Positions 21,651-33,330 of a DNA stretch of 64,000 nt are shown in pieces; position 1 is the stretch's first letter; each line of letters starts with the position of its first letter. Position numbers and translations under genes: made by a program. The stretch comes from Acanthornis magna (lineage: Eukaryota; Chordata; Aves; Passeriformes; Acanthizidae): assembly GCA_036785705.1 (NCBI GenBank), contig JAWUZG010000029.1, forward strand, positions 11,113,501-11,177,500, written 5' to 3'. The notes beneath the pieces were generated by a model, which worked only from the letters and a program-made list of their open reading frames with translations, was not told the DNA's origin and did no database searches.

Positions 21651-24600
21651 TTTTGTAGAGTACTGGGTAAATGCCAAAGCAGACTGTAAAAGAAATCTTT
21701 TATAGGCTTCAGTAAGAAACTGTGATTTACCCAGTCCTGAAAAGGGTGCGCTCTCAGGCATGGAGTCAGGTCAGCCCAAGAATGTGTGCATGTGTGGGCT
21801 GCATGTGTATGTTCAATTGGGATGGGGGAAGGCAGAGAAGCAGGATCTCTGTGACTGTATCATAGGATGTAGGATGCATTGTCCATTTTAATGGTGAAGG
21901 AAGTTTCTCCTTTCCTCCTCAAATCAGAATATTTCTTTTTGGTATGGAGAATAGCAATGTTTCCCTACTGTGAGTACTTGAGCCAAAATCCTCCTGGCTA
22001 CTTCTGTCCCTACCACAGTCAGTAATTTCTTAATGAGAGCTGAACAGAAACGTAGATTTGGCTCTCCACAAACCTCCTTCAAGGGATGGTTAATACTAAA
22101 CTAACATTAGAAAAACCACTAAGAAAATCCCTGAAGGAGCTAAAAGGAACAAATTATACTGCTGTGTCTGTGAGTACCTGACCAGAACTTGTACTCTAAA
22201 ATGTCATATTTAGGAAATTTCAAAGCTGCCCTCTGTCTAAAGGGAGGTATATTCAGTACCACAGTTTCCAATGGGGGAAAAAAAGTGAAAAATTGAAAAT
22301 GAAACCAAGCTAGTTTGTAACATCACTTCTAGTCTAAAACTTGTCCCTTTAGCCAGGGAAGTGTATGTTCAGACACTGAGAGAAGGGAAAATGCCTGGCT
22401 GCAGGCGAAATTTGGAAAGGTATAAAAGGTGTCCTGTTATTTAGAAGTTTGGCTGCTGTAATGCTTGCCTAAAGGTAGCTAGATTTCACATTTGCCCTAT
22501 TTTCTCGAAAGTGGAAATGGTAATGTGGAGTTGGGTGTGATAAGGGTGTTCTTAAGAGCAGAAGGTATTGTGCCCTATCATTTAAAGACTTAAGAGCTGC
22601 TATTTCTTAGTTTTGGGTTTCACTCTACCACTGTGAACTGCACCAAGCAAACTGAAAGAAAGTGACTTATGTCAGTGATGTAAGTGTAAACTCCAGAAGA
22701 CTTGGAGACATATTATAGAAATAAATTCTTACATCTACTACTTTGAACATTGAACTGGCTCTTGGGGTGTGTCCCGTAAGGCTGCAGGTGGCTGCCATTC
22801 AATCTACGTCCAAGTTCAGCTCTCACTGGCACTAAAAGGTATGCCACTTAGTTTTCTTTCAGAGAAAAGAGAAAGACAGTTACTCATCTTCGTTTAATTT
22901 CAGTTGGATCAACAGAAATCCCTGTCCCAAGGCACAGAGTGGAATGGTTAAGGTCTGAGCAGGAGCTCTCCTGTAGGTCCTTTCAAACTGGAGGCAAGGA
23001 AAGGGACTGGGGCACTGGTTTCACTGTGGTTGTGTGTGACAGGAATCGGAAAGTGAATGAACAGCAAGCAAAGGCAATGTGAGAGCAAGACTGAAGAGAA
23101 AAGCTTGACTGAATTGTGTTTAATATAACTGCTGCCTGCTGTCTGTGTATGTGAACAGGACCACAGAATCGAAAACAGCAGCTCCTTACTCCTGCTAGAA
23201 AGACATGTCCTACACAAGAAATTTTTAAGATGATTTCTGTTGTGACTAACTGCTTATGGACTAGTGCCTACAAATGCAGGTGCTTAGACTAAATGTTTAG
23301 TAGCATAAGTTCACATAATGTGTTTCTTTCACAGCTCCAGTGAAATACTAGAAACTCAATGAGCCTGTATCAGCTGACACATTCCTTTAGCTCCTTTCAT
23401 TAGTAACCAGCAAACCATCTAGGGCCTCGTCTACATCTCATAAATGCACCTGACCTGTCAAAACAATGATTTTCTCCCTGCAAGGGGTACATTATGATCA
23501 GAATTCATTAGAAGAACAATAGATTCAGGGCTGTGATGCTTCATGTGTCTTCTACAACCCTCTCTAGCACAGAGCTTCCTTTCACAAGGAAAGGAAAACT
23601 TGTCTTTTTCTTTTTTTTTTTTTTACATGGTCTCTCATCGACTGCCATCTCTCATTTACTGCTGTGACTGTGTTTGGGGTTTACTGTCTGTGATTCAGTT
23701 TCACAGGAGGAAGATGGAAGAGTAGCTCGTTCAGATCAATGCTATGTAGTATCCATTGTGAGTTGGACATGGTGGCTTTGTATCAGTATTCACTGGAAAG
23801 ACCATGAAGAAACTTGTCTGGACCCATTCTTTGTGGTTATCTATAACCAGGACAATGAACAGGATAGAAAGAGATGTCTTTATGATTACTTTCCAAAAAG
23901 AAAGGCCTCCAGTTTTCAGAAAATCAGAGTTACTAGTCAAATAATCTGTTTACATAAATCAGTTATATTGACTCCTCCTGACATTTCCTGGCTTAAGGAG
24001 CTGCATTCCACTTGGATGGAAAGCAGATACAAATCTATCTTTAAAGCAGCCCAAAGAACCAGGCTGGATATGGACACTGGTCTGCTGAGAACTTAATTGA
24101 AAAATCCATCTTATACAGCTGTGGGACTGACTCTGTAGAGGCTCTATAGGCAGATCTGAACCAGAATCAGGAAATTTAGGTCCTGTTCCAAAGCTGCTCT
24201 CTTTACATGTCCCTCTTGCTATACCACGCATGTGCAAAGTGCAAACCTCAGATTATTCTCAAACCTAAGCTCCTTCCTAAAAATATTAACCTATTAGCCA
24301 TAAAAAATATATATATTCTACATCAGATTCATTCATTCTTGTATTGCGGTACTTCCCAGCAGCCACACTCATCTATTTTAACTCCTGAGCCTCTTCCAGA
24401 TAGTCCAGAAAGTCTAATTCTAGACAGCTTAGTGAAAAAGGGGACAAAAACTTTTCACAATTGAGGGTAATTCCATGAGAAGAGATTTCTGAAATTTATT
24501 ACAAGCAAAGTCTAAAACGTAGGAGAGTACCAAATGTTCATCTCCATAGAGGAATGAAAAATCTTATTAGAGTGATACGAAATATTGACTACAAACACCT

Positions 24601-25328
24601 TGTAAATATATTTGCTCCTGTAATTCTATGGGCAAGCTTAACTGAAGATCTACACAGCAGCTACATTTTTTGGAGGAATTTGTAACCATGCTCTATTGAT
24701 AAATTACCTATACTAAAAGGAAATAAACCAGAATAATTTTCAGTTGAACCATAAGCCACTTATAGTGCATTACTAAAAAGCTATATACATTGTTTGTAGC
24801 ATTTAAAATAAAAATTCAAGAATTTTTTTATTATTTTGAAGACAAGTAACTTTGTAAATTACTCTTTGCAAATTGTTTTCATTAGCTGCAAACAAGAATT
24901 TCATAGTCATGCATTTGATTATATAGAAAATTATATTTGAATAGGGTTAAAATACATTTCTAGAACACAGTTCCTCCATGAAGTCGGTTTTAAGGTTTCC
25001 TTTATTCTCTGCATAGAATAAACAACATAAATAAAACTTCAGATGTGTAACTTTGGAGATTTTATTTATACAAACTTCCTTTATAAGATGTAAAGTATCA
25101 AAAATTTTGCTCTGAAAAATAAACGTTAATTTAAGTTGTTCACAAACCAATTAGTTCTCCACAAGTGGTAACAGTCAAGGGGGAAAAATTAGAATAATTA
25201 CTAACAGATTAAGGTTTAACTCTTGTGTGGTTTTTTGGTGAATGTCTTCATTCACAAGAGATGGATACATAAAGAGATTTTGCTTTGAAGACAGTAAGCT
25301 GAAGTAATCTATTTTGAAGTCTCTATCT

Positions 25329-25748
25329 TCAGCTGTACATGAAGTGTATAAGCGTTTTTCTTGGAGGATTGTCGGGCATGGATGGCCACGTCTCAAGGAG
25401 CAGCAGCTCCCAGTTTGGTAAGCGCTTCACTGCAGAGATTCTTTCAGCAGATGAAGGGATGCTACAGGCAGCACAGCAAGTCAGAAAGGCTGTTAAGGTA
25501 GGAGCTGTCAGCAGAGCTGCCCGAGTGGGTGTGTGACTCAGATGAGATGTGCACATTTCCCTCTGTCCGATGTGACTGGCGGCGATGTCCAGAAACATCT
25601 GCACGGAGGAACAACAGGGGCAGGAATTGCCGGTGGCTTCATACAGAGCGGTTTGTGTTTCCACTCTCTCTTCACACAGAACTGCTTCTCCCTGCTGTGC
25701 CAAGACTTCCCTTTTTTCTCCCCACCTGCCCTCAGAGCTAAAATTCAT
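25329..25748. other. Unrecognised block with opposed open frames, relatively GC-rich
   Basis: About 420 bases are open on both strands: 139 codons on -, with 65- to 83-codon frames on +. GC content and CpG count are higher than in the flanks. On the + strand, AAG|GTAGGA at 25498 and TTTG|GTAAGC at about 25417 resemble splice donors, and a weak pyrimidine tract TTTTTCTTGGAG near 25353-25364 could act as an acceptor. The translated peptides match no family I know. It may be an exon of a non-coding transcript, an old retrocopy, or chance. Confidence 0.2.
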
Positions 25749-27299
25749 CTTCTCTCTTGATTATTGCCATCTGTTTTGCTGTGAACTCCATCAGGGTGTG
25801 CAAAATAATTACCAGGCTCATTTTCTGCTGGTCTGAAAATACAAGCGGTTTCTCCCAGCATGTTGAGGATTCCTCTGTCCTGTGGAGTTCAATTGCTTTT
25901 ATTTGAAGGCCCTGGCAAGAAATTAATGAAGCCTCCTTTACTCAAGTTTTCAGCTGGAGTGAATATTTTAAAAATTCTGATCATGCTGAATAAAACTCAG
26001 TCTTCTCTCTGAAGATTTTTTCTTTTTGATTTCCCTGTGTATTCAGAGGGCTCTTGGTCAACTTTTCTGTCTGTCTCTGTGTGTTTCTGCTGCTGGTAAT
26101 GGTTGAAATTTGGAGCTAGAGTGGACGCCACAGAGGGAAGAGGACTGAGCCTCTTTCTAGAGAAGGTTATTGCAATTGTAATTAAGCGCGTTTTGACCAA
26201 CAGCTGTAAAACTGCCAGCTACAGCACATGTTCATTTTCTTTCAGCTCAGGGTCAGTGTGAATATGTATGATGTTCTCCTCCTTAAGGGGGAAAAGAAAA
26301 GATTGTGGGATACAGAAGGACAAGTTTTGCGTAAGTGCTTCTGTAGAGGTGAAGGGGCATTACAGCATTTCAATATGACTCATTTTATTAGTCAAAAGCC
26401 TCCAACAGGATGGACTGCTGTGAAGAACAAAAGGTCTGAAGTAAAAAGAAAAAATGGTTTCCAGAATGAAATGGTTCACCATTGCAAACAGAACATTTCT
26501 TATAAACTGTCCCCATTTGATACAAAGTTGTTGGAATATGTACGGTTGGTGTGTAAATATGGAGCACACAGGAGAACATAAGAAGTATTCCACAGAAATA
26601 CTACAGCACCTCAATATTAAACCACTCATCATGGTTACAAGAGTACAAGAAATTCACAGCCTGAAGTTACACTTTATTTGCAATTAGCAAAGAAGGACCC
26701 CGTATGGCCTAGTTAACTTGGTGCAGAATAAATTTTAATTTTGGATTAATCTCTCTGGGAATAGGTTTTTTAAATCTCTCTAGCATCTGTGCTTTCCATT
26801 AATATATGCAAAGCATTGTAGCAGCATACTCTATCCAAAAGCAGTTCTCTTCAAAATTAAATGCTCCATTTTGAGAAAGGGAATTATCTTTTGTTTTAAT
26901 AAAAATCCCTATTTTTTTTTTATCCCACTGTAGTCTAGTTTTTTCAGCAAAGTGCACAAAGCATCTAGAAATACCAAAGTTTCATTTTGCCTGTTATTAA
27001 ACTGGATAATTCCCTCACAATGTATGCATATGTGCTGGTTACATTGGAGTGTAATTGAGAATATCTGTATGTGTGTGTGTGTCCATATGTACACATACAT
27101 ATTTTCTACTTATTCTGTGTAAGTGGCAGCTCATGTTATTATTTCCTTTAGTAAATCTGATTTTCAATCCTGAGTTTGCTACTCAGACTATTTAGGACAA
27201 TTTCCTGCTGAGTTCACTGAGAGTTTTGCTCAGTTGCATCTGAATAGGAAGTTAATGCTATCTTCAAATTCTGAATGACCGTGACTTGTTTCTTGTGGG

Positions 27300-27870
27300 C
27301 TTCAGAGACCAGATACCTTCATGTACTTGGCACTGGTGAGGCTGCACCTTAAATCCTGTGTTGAGTTCTCTGTCCCTCACTACAAGAAGGACATTGAGGT
27401 GCTGGAGAGTGTCCAGAAAAGGGCAACAGAGCTGGGGAAGGGTCTGGAACACAAGTCTGATGAGGGGTGACTGATGGAGCTGGGGCTGTTTAGCCTGGAG
27501 AAAAGGAGGCTCAGGGGAGACCTCATTGCTCTCTATAACTGCCAGAAAGGAGGGTGTAGCCAGGTAGGAGTTGGTCTCTTCTCCCAAGTAACAAGTGATA
27601 GAACAAGAGGAAATGGCCTCAAGTTGCACCAGAGGAGATTTAGATTGGATAACACAAGAAATTTCTTCACTGAAAGGGTGTTCAGGTGTTGTAACAGGCT
27701 GCACAGGGAAATGGTGGAACCACCATCCCTGAAATAGTTAAAAAAACCCCGTGTGAATGTGGCACCTGAGGACATGGTTTCATGGTAACACGGCAGTGCT
27801 ACGTTAACTGTTGGACTCAGTGATCTTGGAGGTCTTTACCAAACTTCACAGTTTTGTCATTCCATAGTTG
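27300..27870 (+). mobile_element. CR1 LINE fragment (3' end), + strand
   Basis: The order of recognisable CR1 segments is GCACTGGTGAGGCTGCACCT, GAGAGTGTCCAGAAAAGGGC, GCTGGGGAAGGGTCTGGAA, GTTTAGCCTGGAGAAAAGGA, GGAGACCTCATTGCTCTC, AGATTTAGATTGGATA, and an ending of GTCATTCCATAG near 27867. It is a 5'-truncated copy covering the end of ORF2 and the 3' UTR, as is usual for CR1. In-frame stops and indels show it is dead. ATG-started frames on both strands here (27264-27775) are by-products. Confidence 0.92.
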
Positions 27871-30800
27871 TTTCACATTTCCTGATATCCAGAAGTTTTT
27901 TGTCCTGTTTGTATGGAAACGATCCCAGTTCATATTTTTTCAGATTTCAGCATATGGTGAGCTTGTGCCTTGCTGTGGATTCCTGGATCATGAAGAAGAA
28001 TCAGAAAAAAAATTCAAAGACCTCGTGGAGACAGCCTTGATTTTTTTTTTTTTGTCTCTATAAGTATTTTTTTCAGATTTGAATCTGTCTTAGCTGCCTA
28101 GATGTCCTTAAAAGGTCAGAAGAATGGCCATTTGGAAAGGTAAAATGGTCTATTTAAGGCTGTATCACTTTTCTTTACATCTCTTTGATTATTTAGTTTC
28201 TTTTTTGTGACTGAAGGATTCGTAGTCATCTTAACATTTCCCACATTTAGCTTTATGAAAGAGCCCCACGGCCTATAATTAATGAGAAATACTATAAATG
28301 TCACCACTTTGCTCAAGAAACAGTTCTATTTTTACTTGATTCTTGACATTCAGATTTGTTAGCACGCTGACGTGTGTTTTACAACATTTCTTGTTTTACA
28401 GCTAACGCAGCATCTCAGCTGTGCAGGCTAAATGGCAAATACCTTTTCATAGATTGGAAAAATGCAGCTTGGAAAAAGATTCTCTGTGGTCTATCACCCT
28501 TCCTTTGTTATCAGATTACTGGCACTTTTGACTGTAAGTTTAAATGCATCCCTCTTCTGCCGTTGCAGTTGCTGGAAATCTGTGGCAGAAATCAGACCTA
28601 TTCTCCCCAATTTCAGACATGGGCACTGAGGTGCCTTCCTCTTGCAGGTGAGAGGTGCCTAAGGCCCTGTAGCCTCTGGGCATAGAGAACCAGAACTTAA
28701 CCAAAACTTAAAAACCTGGTTTTCAAAACCTCTGGTTTTCTTGGTCCTATTTGCCAGTGCAGATGCTTTCATAACAGAATTTGAGAAGTGCAAGTAAAAA
28801 AATGTAACACTTTTTGTGTCTTTCAGCATCAAATTTTAATTCTTGGGAAAAAAAAATAGGTATTATGGTCATGGTTTGATATCTGGTGACTAATGAGGGA
28901 TAAATGCTCAATTAGGCTAATTGAAGAGTGAAAGAATCTGGATTGGATTTTAGAAATCATTCACATTCAAAATCACTCCTTCCTGTGATTTTTTTTCCCT
29001 TCTGTCTTCTTTGTTTCTCTCGTAAAGGTTTTAAACCCCCGTTGTGCCACTTTGCCCACAGACTATATAAAATATATTAAGAAAATCGTTTTCTGCAACA
29101 ATTAACGATAGATTTTCTCTTCCTCTTGTATGTCTATTTGCTATGTAGGCTCATCAGGTTTCTAAAGCAACATTTTTTGGTTTCACATTTTAAATTTGGT
29201 GTCCTCACATTTTACATGATCAGATAAACTGTGCTGTTTCTTCTCTTACAGATAACTGGAAAAGAAAGATTGCATTTGTATTTGAAATTGTGCCTGACAG
29301 AGCCACATTAGCAACTCACCTGGAATAAGGATAATATCTATAATTGGAATATTATTGCCACCTAACATTTAGAAAAAAGAAGCATGAGGGAGGTTCCAGT
29401 ACCAATGCCCTCCCAGGGGCTGACTAGTGGTGGGTCTATGGCTGTGCAAACAATAATATCAAATGCAGAGTCCTTAAAGGTGAGGAGATGGGTGCAAGGT
29501 ACCCAAAATGGGACTAATAGCAGCCCCGAGAATACAAGATCAGTATATTTAGAGAGATTTTTTTTCCAAAAAATTTCAAAGGGGATCACTCAAACATCTG
29601 AGCTTCTTAAACATGCTGCTTCAGTCTTAACTAGCTTCTCTATGATGAAATAATGGTGTGCTAGCTCTGAAATGTAGAACATGAATATGCTCTTGATACA
29701 GCTATTTTTATAAAGCAGCACATAATTTTTTCCTATTCTAAAAGCATGTATTAAACCCTTCAAAACCGAACATCTTTTAAGATGACATTTTAAACTATTC
29801 AATCAGCTGAAATGTTGTTTTCAACAGAACTTATGGTTTAAAACACAGGAACAATGCAATGTATTCATAAATAACTTGCTGCCATTGCTTAATCTGGTAG
29901 TGATTTACATGCAGAAAGTTTCTCTCTGTTCATGGTGTGTGTTTCTAATTCCTTTTCTATTAGAGGAGGAAAAAGAAGCTAAATTTTGACTCTGAAAGTG
30001 TACAAAATGATCACACAAATCAATACTGTGCTTCCAATTAGTGTTGCTAATTATGCATCACTTTTTCACCATTTGCTCTTAATGAAAAAGGAAAGATTTC
30101 AACATGAGTTTTGTTATCTACTTTGGTCATTTAAACCAGTCAGAATGTCATGCAGGGACAATAAATCTGGTAAAATAATAGTGCCTACCACTACTTGGGG
30201 GGGGGGGGGGGGGGGGGGCGGGGGGGGTGGGCTAAGAGAAGGGGACCTTTTTTTCCGTAAAATCTCCCAACTTCAGATTTTGGCAATGGGGACCTTCTAA
30301 TATTTTCCATCATTCTCTCAGTTTTCCCTGTTAAGTCAGTGGAATAGAAAATAAACCAAAAAGGCAAACCAAAGCATGTGCTTCCTCCAGCCCCGCTGCC
30401 ATTGTTTGGGAGGGACCAAGGCAGGGACAAAAGTGTGTGTGAGGATGTTGAGTACTGCTGGACTTGTGAAGGGCCGTGCAGGGATGCAGGATGCACATCC
30501 AAAGGGGACAAGTGTCTGAGTTCTGCTTCTTTAGATTTCTGACTATCTGGCTTGCTCCTGCCGGTTCCAGGAAAAGTCTGGTGCTGGTTGTTGCCGGCCC
30601 CCTGCAACTTCTAAGGAAACAAAAAGTCCCGAGTCACCCGGTAACACCCTGTCTTCTGACAGCTGCAGTTCTGATGTCTAATTTCAGAGAAACTTCATAG
30701 ATAATAAAATGTTTTCCTCGGAAGTCGGCAGAGAATATTTGCTTCATTTAGGACACCCACTAGAGGGAGTAGTGATAATGTTTTAACGTTGAAGACATTT

Positions 30801-32495
30801 GAATTGTGTTAGTAGCATTCGTAAATCTGAGGCTCTAAGTTAAGATTTGGGTTCCTGCCTCTCTTGGAAGCCCTTTTACAATTAAATCAGGAATCAGAGG
30901 GTTTCTCAGTGCCCTGGAAACACTCTGGATAAAATGGTTTTGAAGCAAGGCCGATGTTTCCTTTCTAAATCACATAACTGCATTGTTGAAAAACTGCATT
31001 GAAGAGCATTTTCAATGGCAAAATGAGCTTTAATTGCCATCAGGAATGACTTAGGGATGGAATGTAAAAGATTTTTTCTTCATGGGTAAGATTTATATGT
31101 CAAAGTGTTGCCCTTTGGATCTCCAAAAGCAATTTTTAAAGCTGAACTTAGAATTTAAAATTACATTGTCAGGTAGATATGTTTTTTTTCTTCTCTCCGG
31201 AGTTGAAATAATTTCTAGTTGGAAGAGAGAAAATAGATGAAATCTTTCTTTTCTTTTGAATTGATTTTTCTTTTAAAGCAAACAGCTTAATATTATTATG
31301 CTAGGGATGAAAAAGCAAGGCAGCTTCTGAAGAGTGCCTAGACTGATGAGGGGACTTAGGGACTGCAATGTCTGAGCATTCGTGTTTGTTATGTGTGCAT
31401 CCAGCCCTGTGGGAAAGCTGACAATCCAGTGTGGGATACCTACACTCTGCATACAGATAAGGGAAGAAGTGATGCATTCAAACAGGAGCTGTAAAAATTT
31501 GGGCAGTAAGTAGGGACGAGTTAGAACAGATTGTCATCTGCACAGTGCTGGTGGGAATGCACATGAGTAGCTGTCACAATAATTCTCTTTTTGACTTGGT
31601 TGAAAACCTTTTACATCTTTGGGAAGAGTTACTTATGTGAATCAATTTTTATTTCACTCCTGCACTTTTTTCCCATCCCTCCATCCTTTGGTAGTTGTGT
31701 GAAATGTGACTTATATACCCACAGCTATAATGCATATTGGAGTGTTTTCTGTTCTTCTTCTTTTATAATCCCAACCCTATGAAATACAATTTTAATAGTA
31801 TAATGCTGAACCTGTGTGATAGCAATAGATTATTTCACAAGACAGACCTGTATTTTTTGTACACTCTTCTACAGCCAGCAGACAGAGAAAACTGTGTAAG
31901 CAGTGATTTACTATTCTTGGACTATCCCTTTAACCTGTTTGATCTCATTTTCCCTCTTCCCGGGTACTCTTCCTCTCTTAGGATTTCTGTCTCTGGTGGT
32001 GTGCAGGCAGGGAGAAGGGGATGTGGTGCTGCTTGTGCTGTGCTCAGCCTGGCAGACACGGTGGGCATTCTGCCACAGCTGGAGAGGGGCCCCAAACACC
32101 TTACCATACACTGGGTTCAGAAAAATCCCAAAGCCCTGAAATTTGACGGCAACAGTAGAGAAAGCAGAAGTGAACATGACACAGATTTTTCACAAGCAAT
32201 GAAAGATGGAAAATAATAAACTGTTTGTCCTGACATATTTTATATTTAAATTCATAAAGTATTTTATTCTGAGATATGGGGCAACTTATACATAGCTACT
32301 GGTCTATTTTTGACCCTGTTGCAAAAGTTACTGGCATGGAATTCTGTGGGTAACAGCAATAAGTGTTTCTTCATGCCAAGGAGCTTCACCTGCCTTGTTA
32401 GAGATGGGAGTAGCATCATCTTGCTTTTGATTCTTCTTTGCAGAGTTTTAGTCTCTCAAGTTTCTGTCTGTCACATTTGAACATGGACCAGTCAG
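27871..32495. other. Intergenic, about 4.6 kb, with poly-G tract
   Basis: No recognised exon. It contains the 22-G run at 30197-30218 and a relatively GC-rich stretch at about 30375-30640. It also contains the longest ATG frame of the window (31737-32216, 159 codons), which begins with Phe- and Asn-rich low-complexity residues and matches no family I know. T runs occur at 28043-28054 and near 31175. Confidence 0.5.
30197..30231 (+). repeat. Poly-G tract with G-quadruplex potential
   Basis: Twenty-two consecutive G (30197-30218), one C, eight G (30220-30227), one T and three G. It is preceded by CCACTACTT. The strand has more than enough G for an intramolecular quadruplex. Exact length in a raw assembly is unreliable for such homopolymers. 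Confidence 0.95.
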
Positions 32496-32499
32496 CAGA

Positions 32500-33330
32500 T
32501 CTGCATAGCATAGCAGAACCAAGTAAAAGCTGAGGTTGGCAGGGACCTCTGGAGATTGTACAGTCCAAACTTTTGTTGAAAGTAGGGCCTTAAATTGAGT
32601 TATCCATGTTCTTGTCAAATCTTGCTATTTCCAGCAAGGGAAATCATAGGACAACCTATTCTAATATTGATTTTTTTCTCATGTTGCACAATTTTTCCTT
32701 ATCATATGGCATTTCTTCTGAAGTAATTTGCATACCTTGCTTATTTTCTGTCCCTATGCATCTTCATAGAAGGAATTTCTGTCTTTCCACTGTAATTACA
32801 TTTCAGGTATTGGAAAAATGTGATTAGATTCACTCAAGGCTTCTCTAGGTTGAACATACCCAGTTCCTTCAGTTTTATTTCATCTGCCAAGTTCTACTAC
32901 CCTCTGATGATATTGGTGGCCCTTTCCTCTCCCAATCTTTTAGTGTCTCCCTTGAACTGAGGAGACCAAACCTTGACCTAGTGTTACAGGTGTGCCAAAT
33001 GGACTGGAATAATCACAGCCCTCGATTAGCTCTCTGTCCTCCTGTAGATGCAAGCTGTGATGAGGTTTTCTTTCCCTGCTGCAGGGATGCCCTGCTGGAA
33101 CACATCCAGGTTGCCACCCATCAGGACCACCCAAGCTGTGTCAGGCATCCCTTCAGCTGCTGTGTGGGACTGCTGCAGGTGCAGCATTTAGCTTTTATCT
33201 TTGTTAAATGTCATGCAGGCCTTGTTGGTCTGCTCTTTTTCAGACTGCCAAGGTGTCTCTATGAGGTGGGTTCTTTCCTCCAGCAGATCTGCCTCCTCTC
33301 CCAGTGAGGTGTTGTTTGTGCCCTTTGTGC
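32500..33330 (-). mobile_element. CR1 LINE fragment, older copy, - strand
   Basis: Read on the + strand this is the reverse complement of CR1. GAGGTTGGCAGGGACCTCTG and GAGTTATCCATG begin the 3' end. AGGACAACCTATTCTAAT, AGGCTTCTCTAGGTTGAACA, CCAGTTCCTTCAG and TGGTGGCCCTTTCCTCT follow. Then come CAGGTTGCCACCCATCAGGA and TTTGTTAAATGTCATGCAGG, which correspond to the coding side. It is 830 bases, longer than the other copies but much more diverged. The 5' limit near 33330 is approximate. Frames at 32940-33464 lie within or beside it. Confidence 0.85.

Larger units (their letters stand above)
17621..27299. other. Intergenic, about 9.7 kb, no recognised gene
   Basis: No exon of a known family is seen. 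The longest + frame (23674-24096, 140 codons) and the opposed frames at 25329-25748 match nothing I recognise. A candidate regulatory block lies at 21480-21650. A short (TG)n lies near 27068-27082. A faint palindromic-repeat-like stretch lies at 27150-27250, and another single arm (AGGTCCTGTTCCAAAGC) lies near 24179. Otherwise unique AT-rich DNA. Confidence 0.5.

Noticed and set aside
23674..24096. 140-codon + frame as a possible gene
   Set aside because: No recognised domain, no clear splice context and no family match. Its length is not exceptional among the many frames in 64 kb of vertebrate DNA.
27264..27775. Open frames of 80-146 codons on both strands
   Set aside because: All lie wholly or mostly within a dead CR1 copy; the - strand frames are antisense to it.
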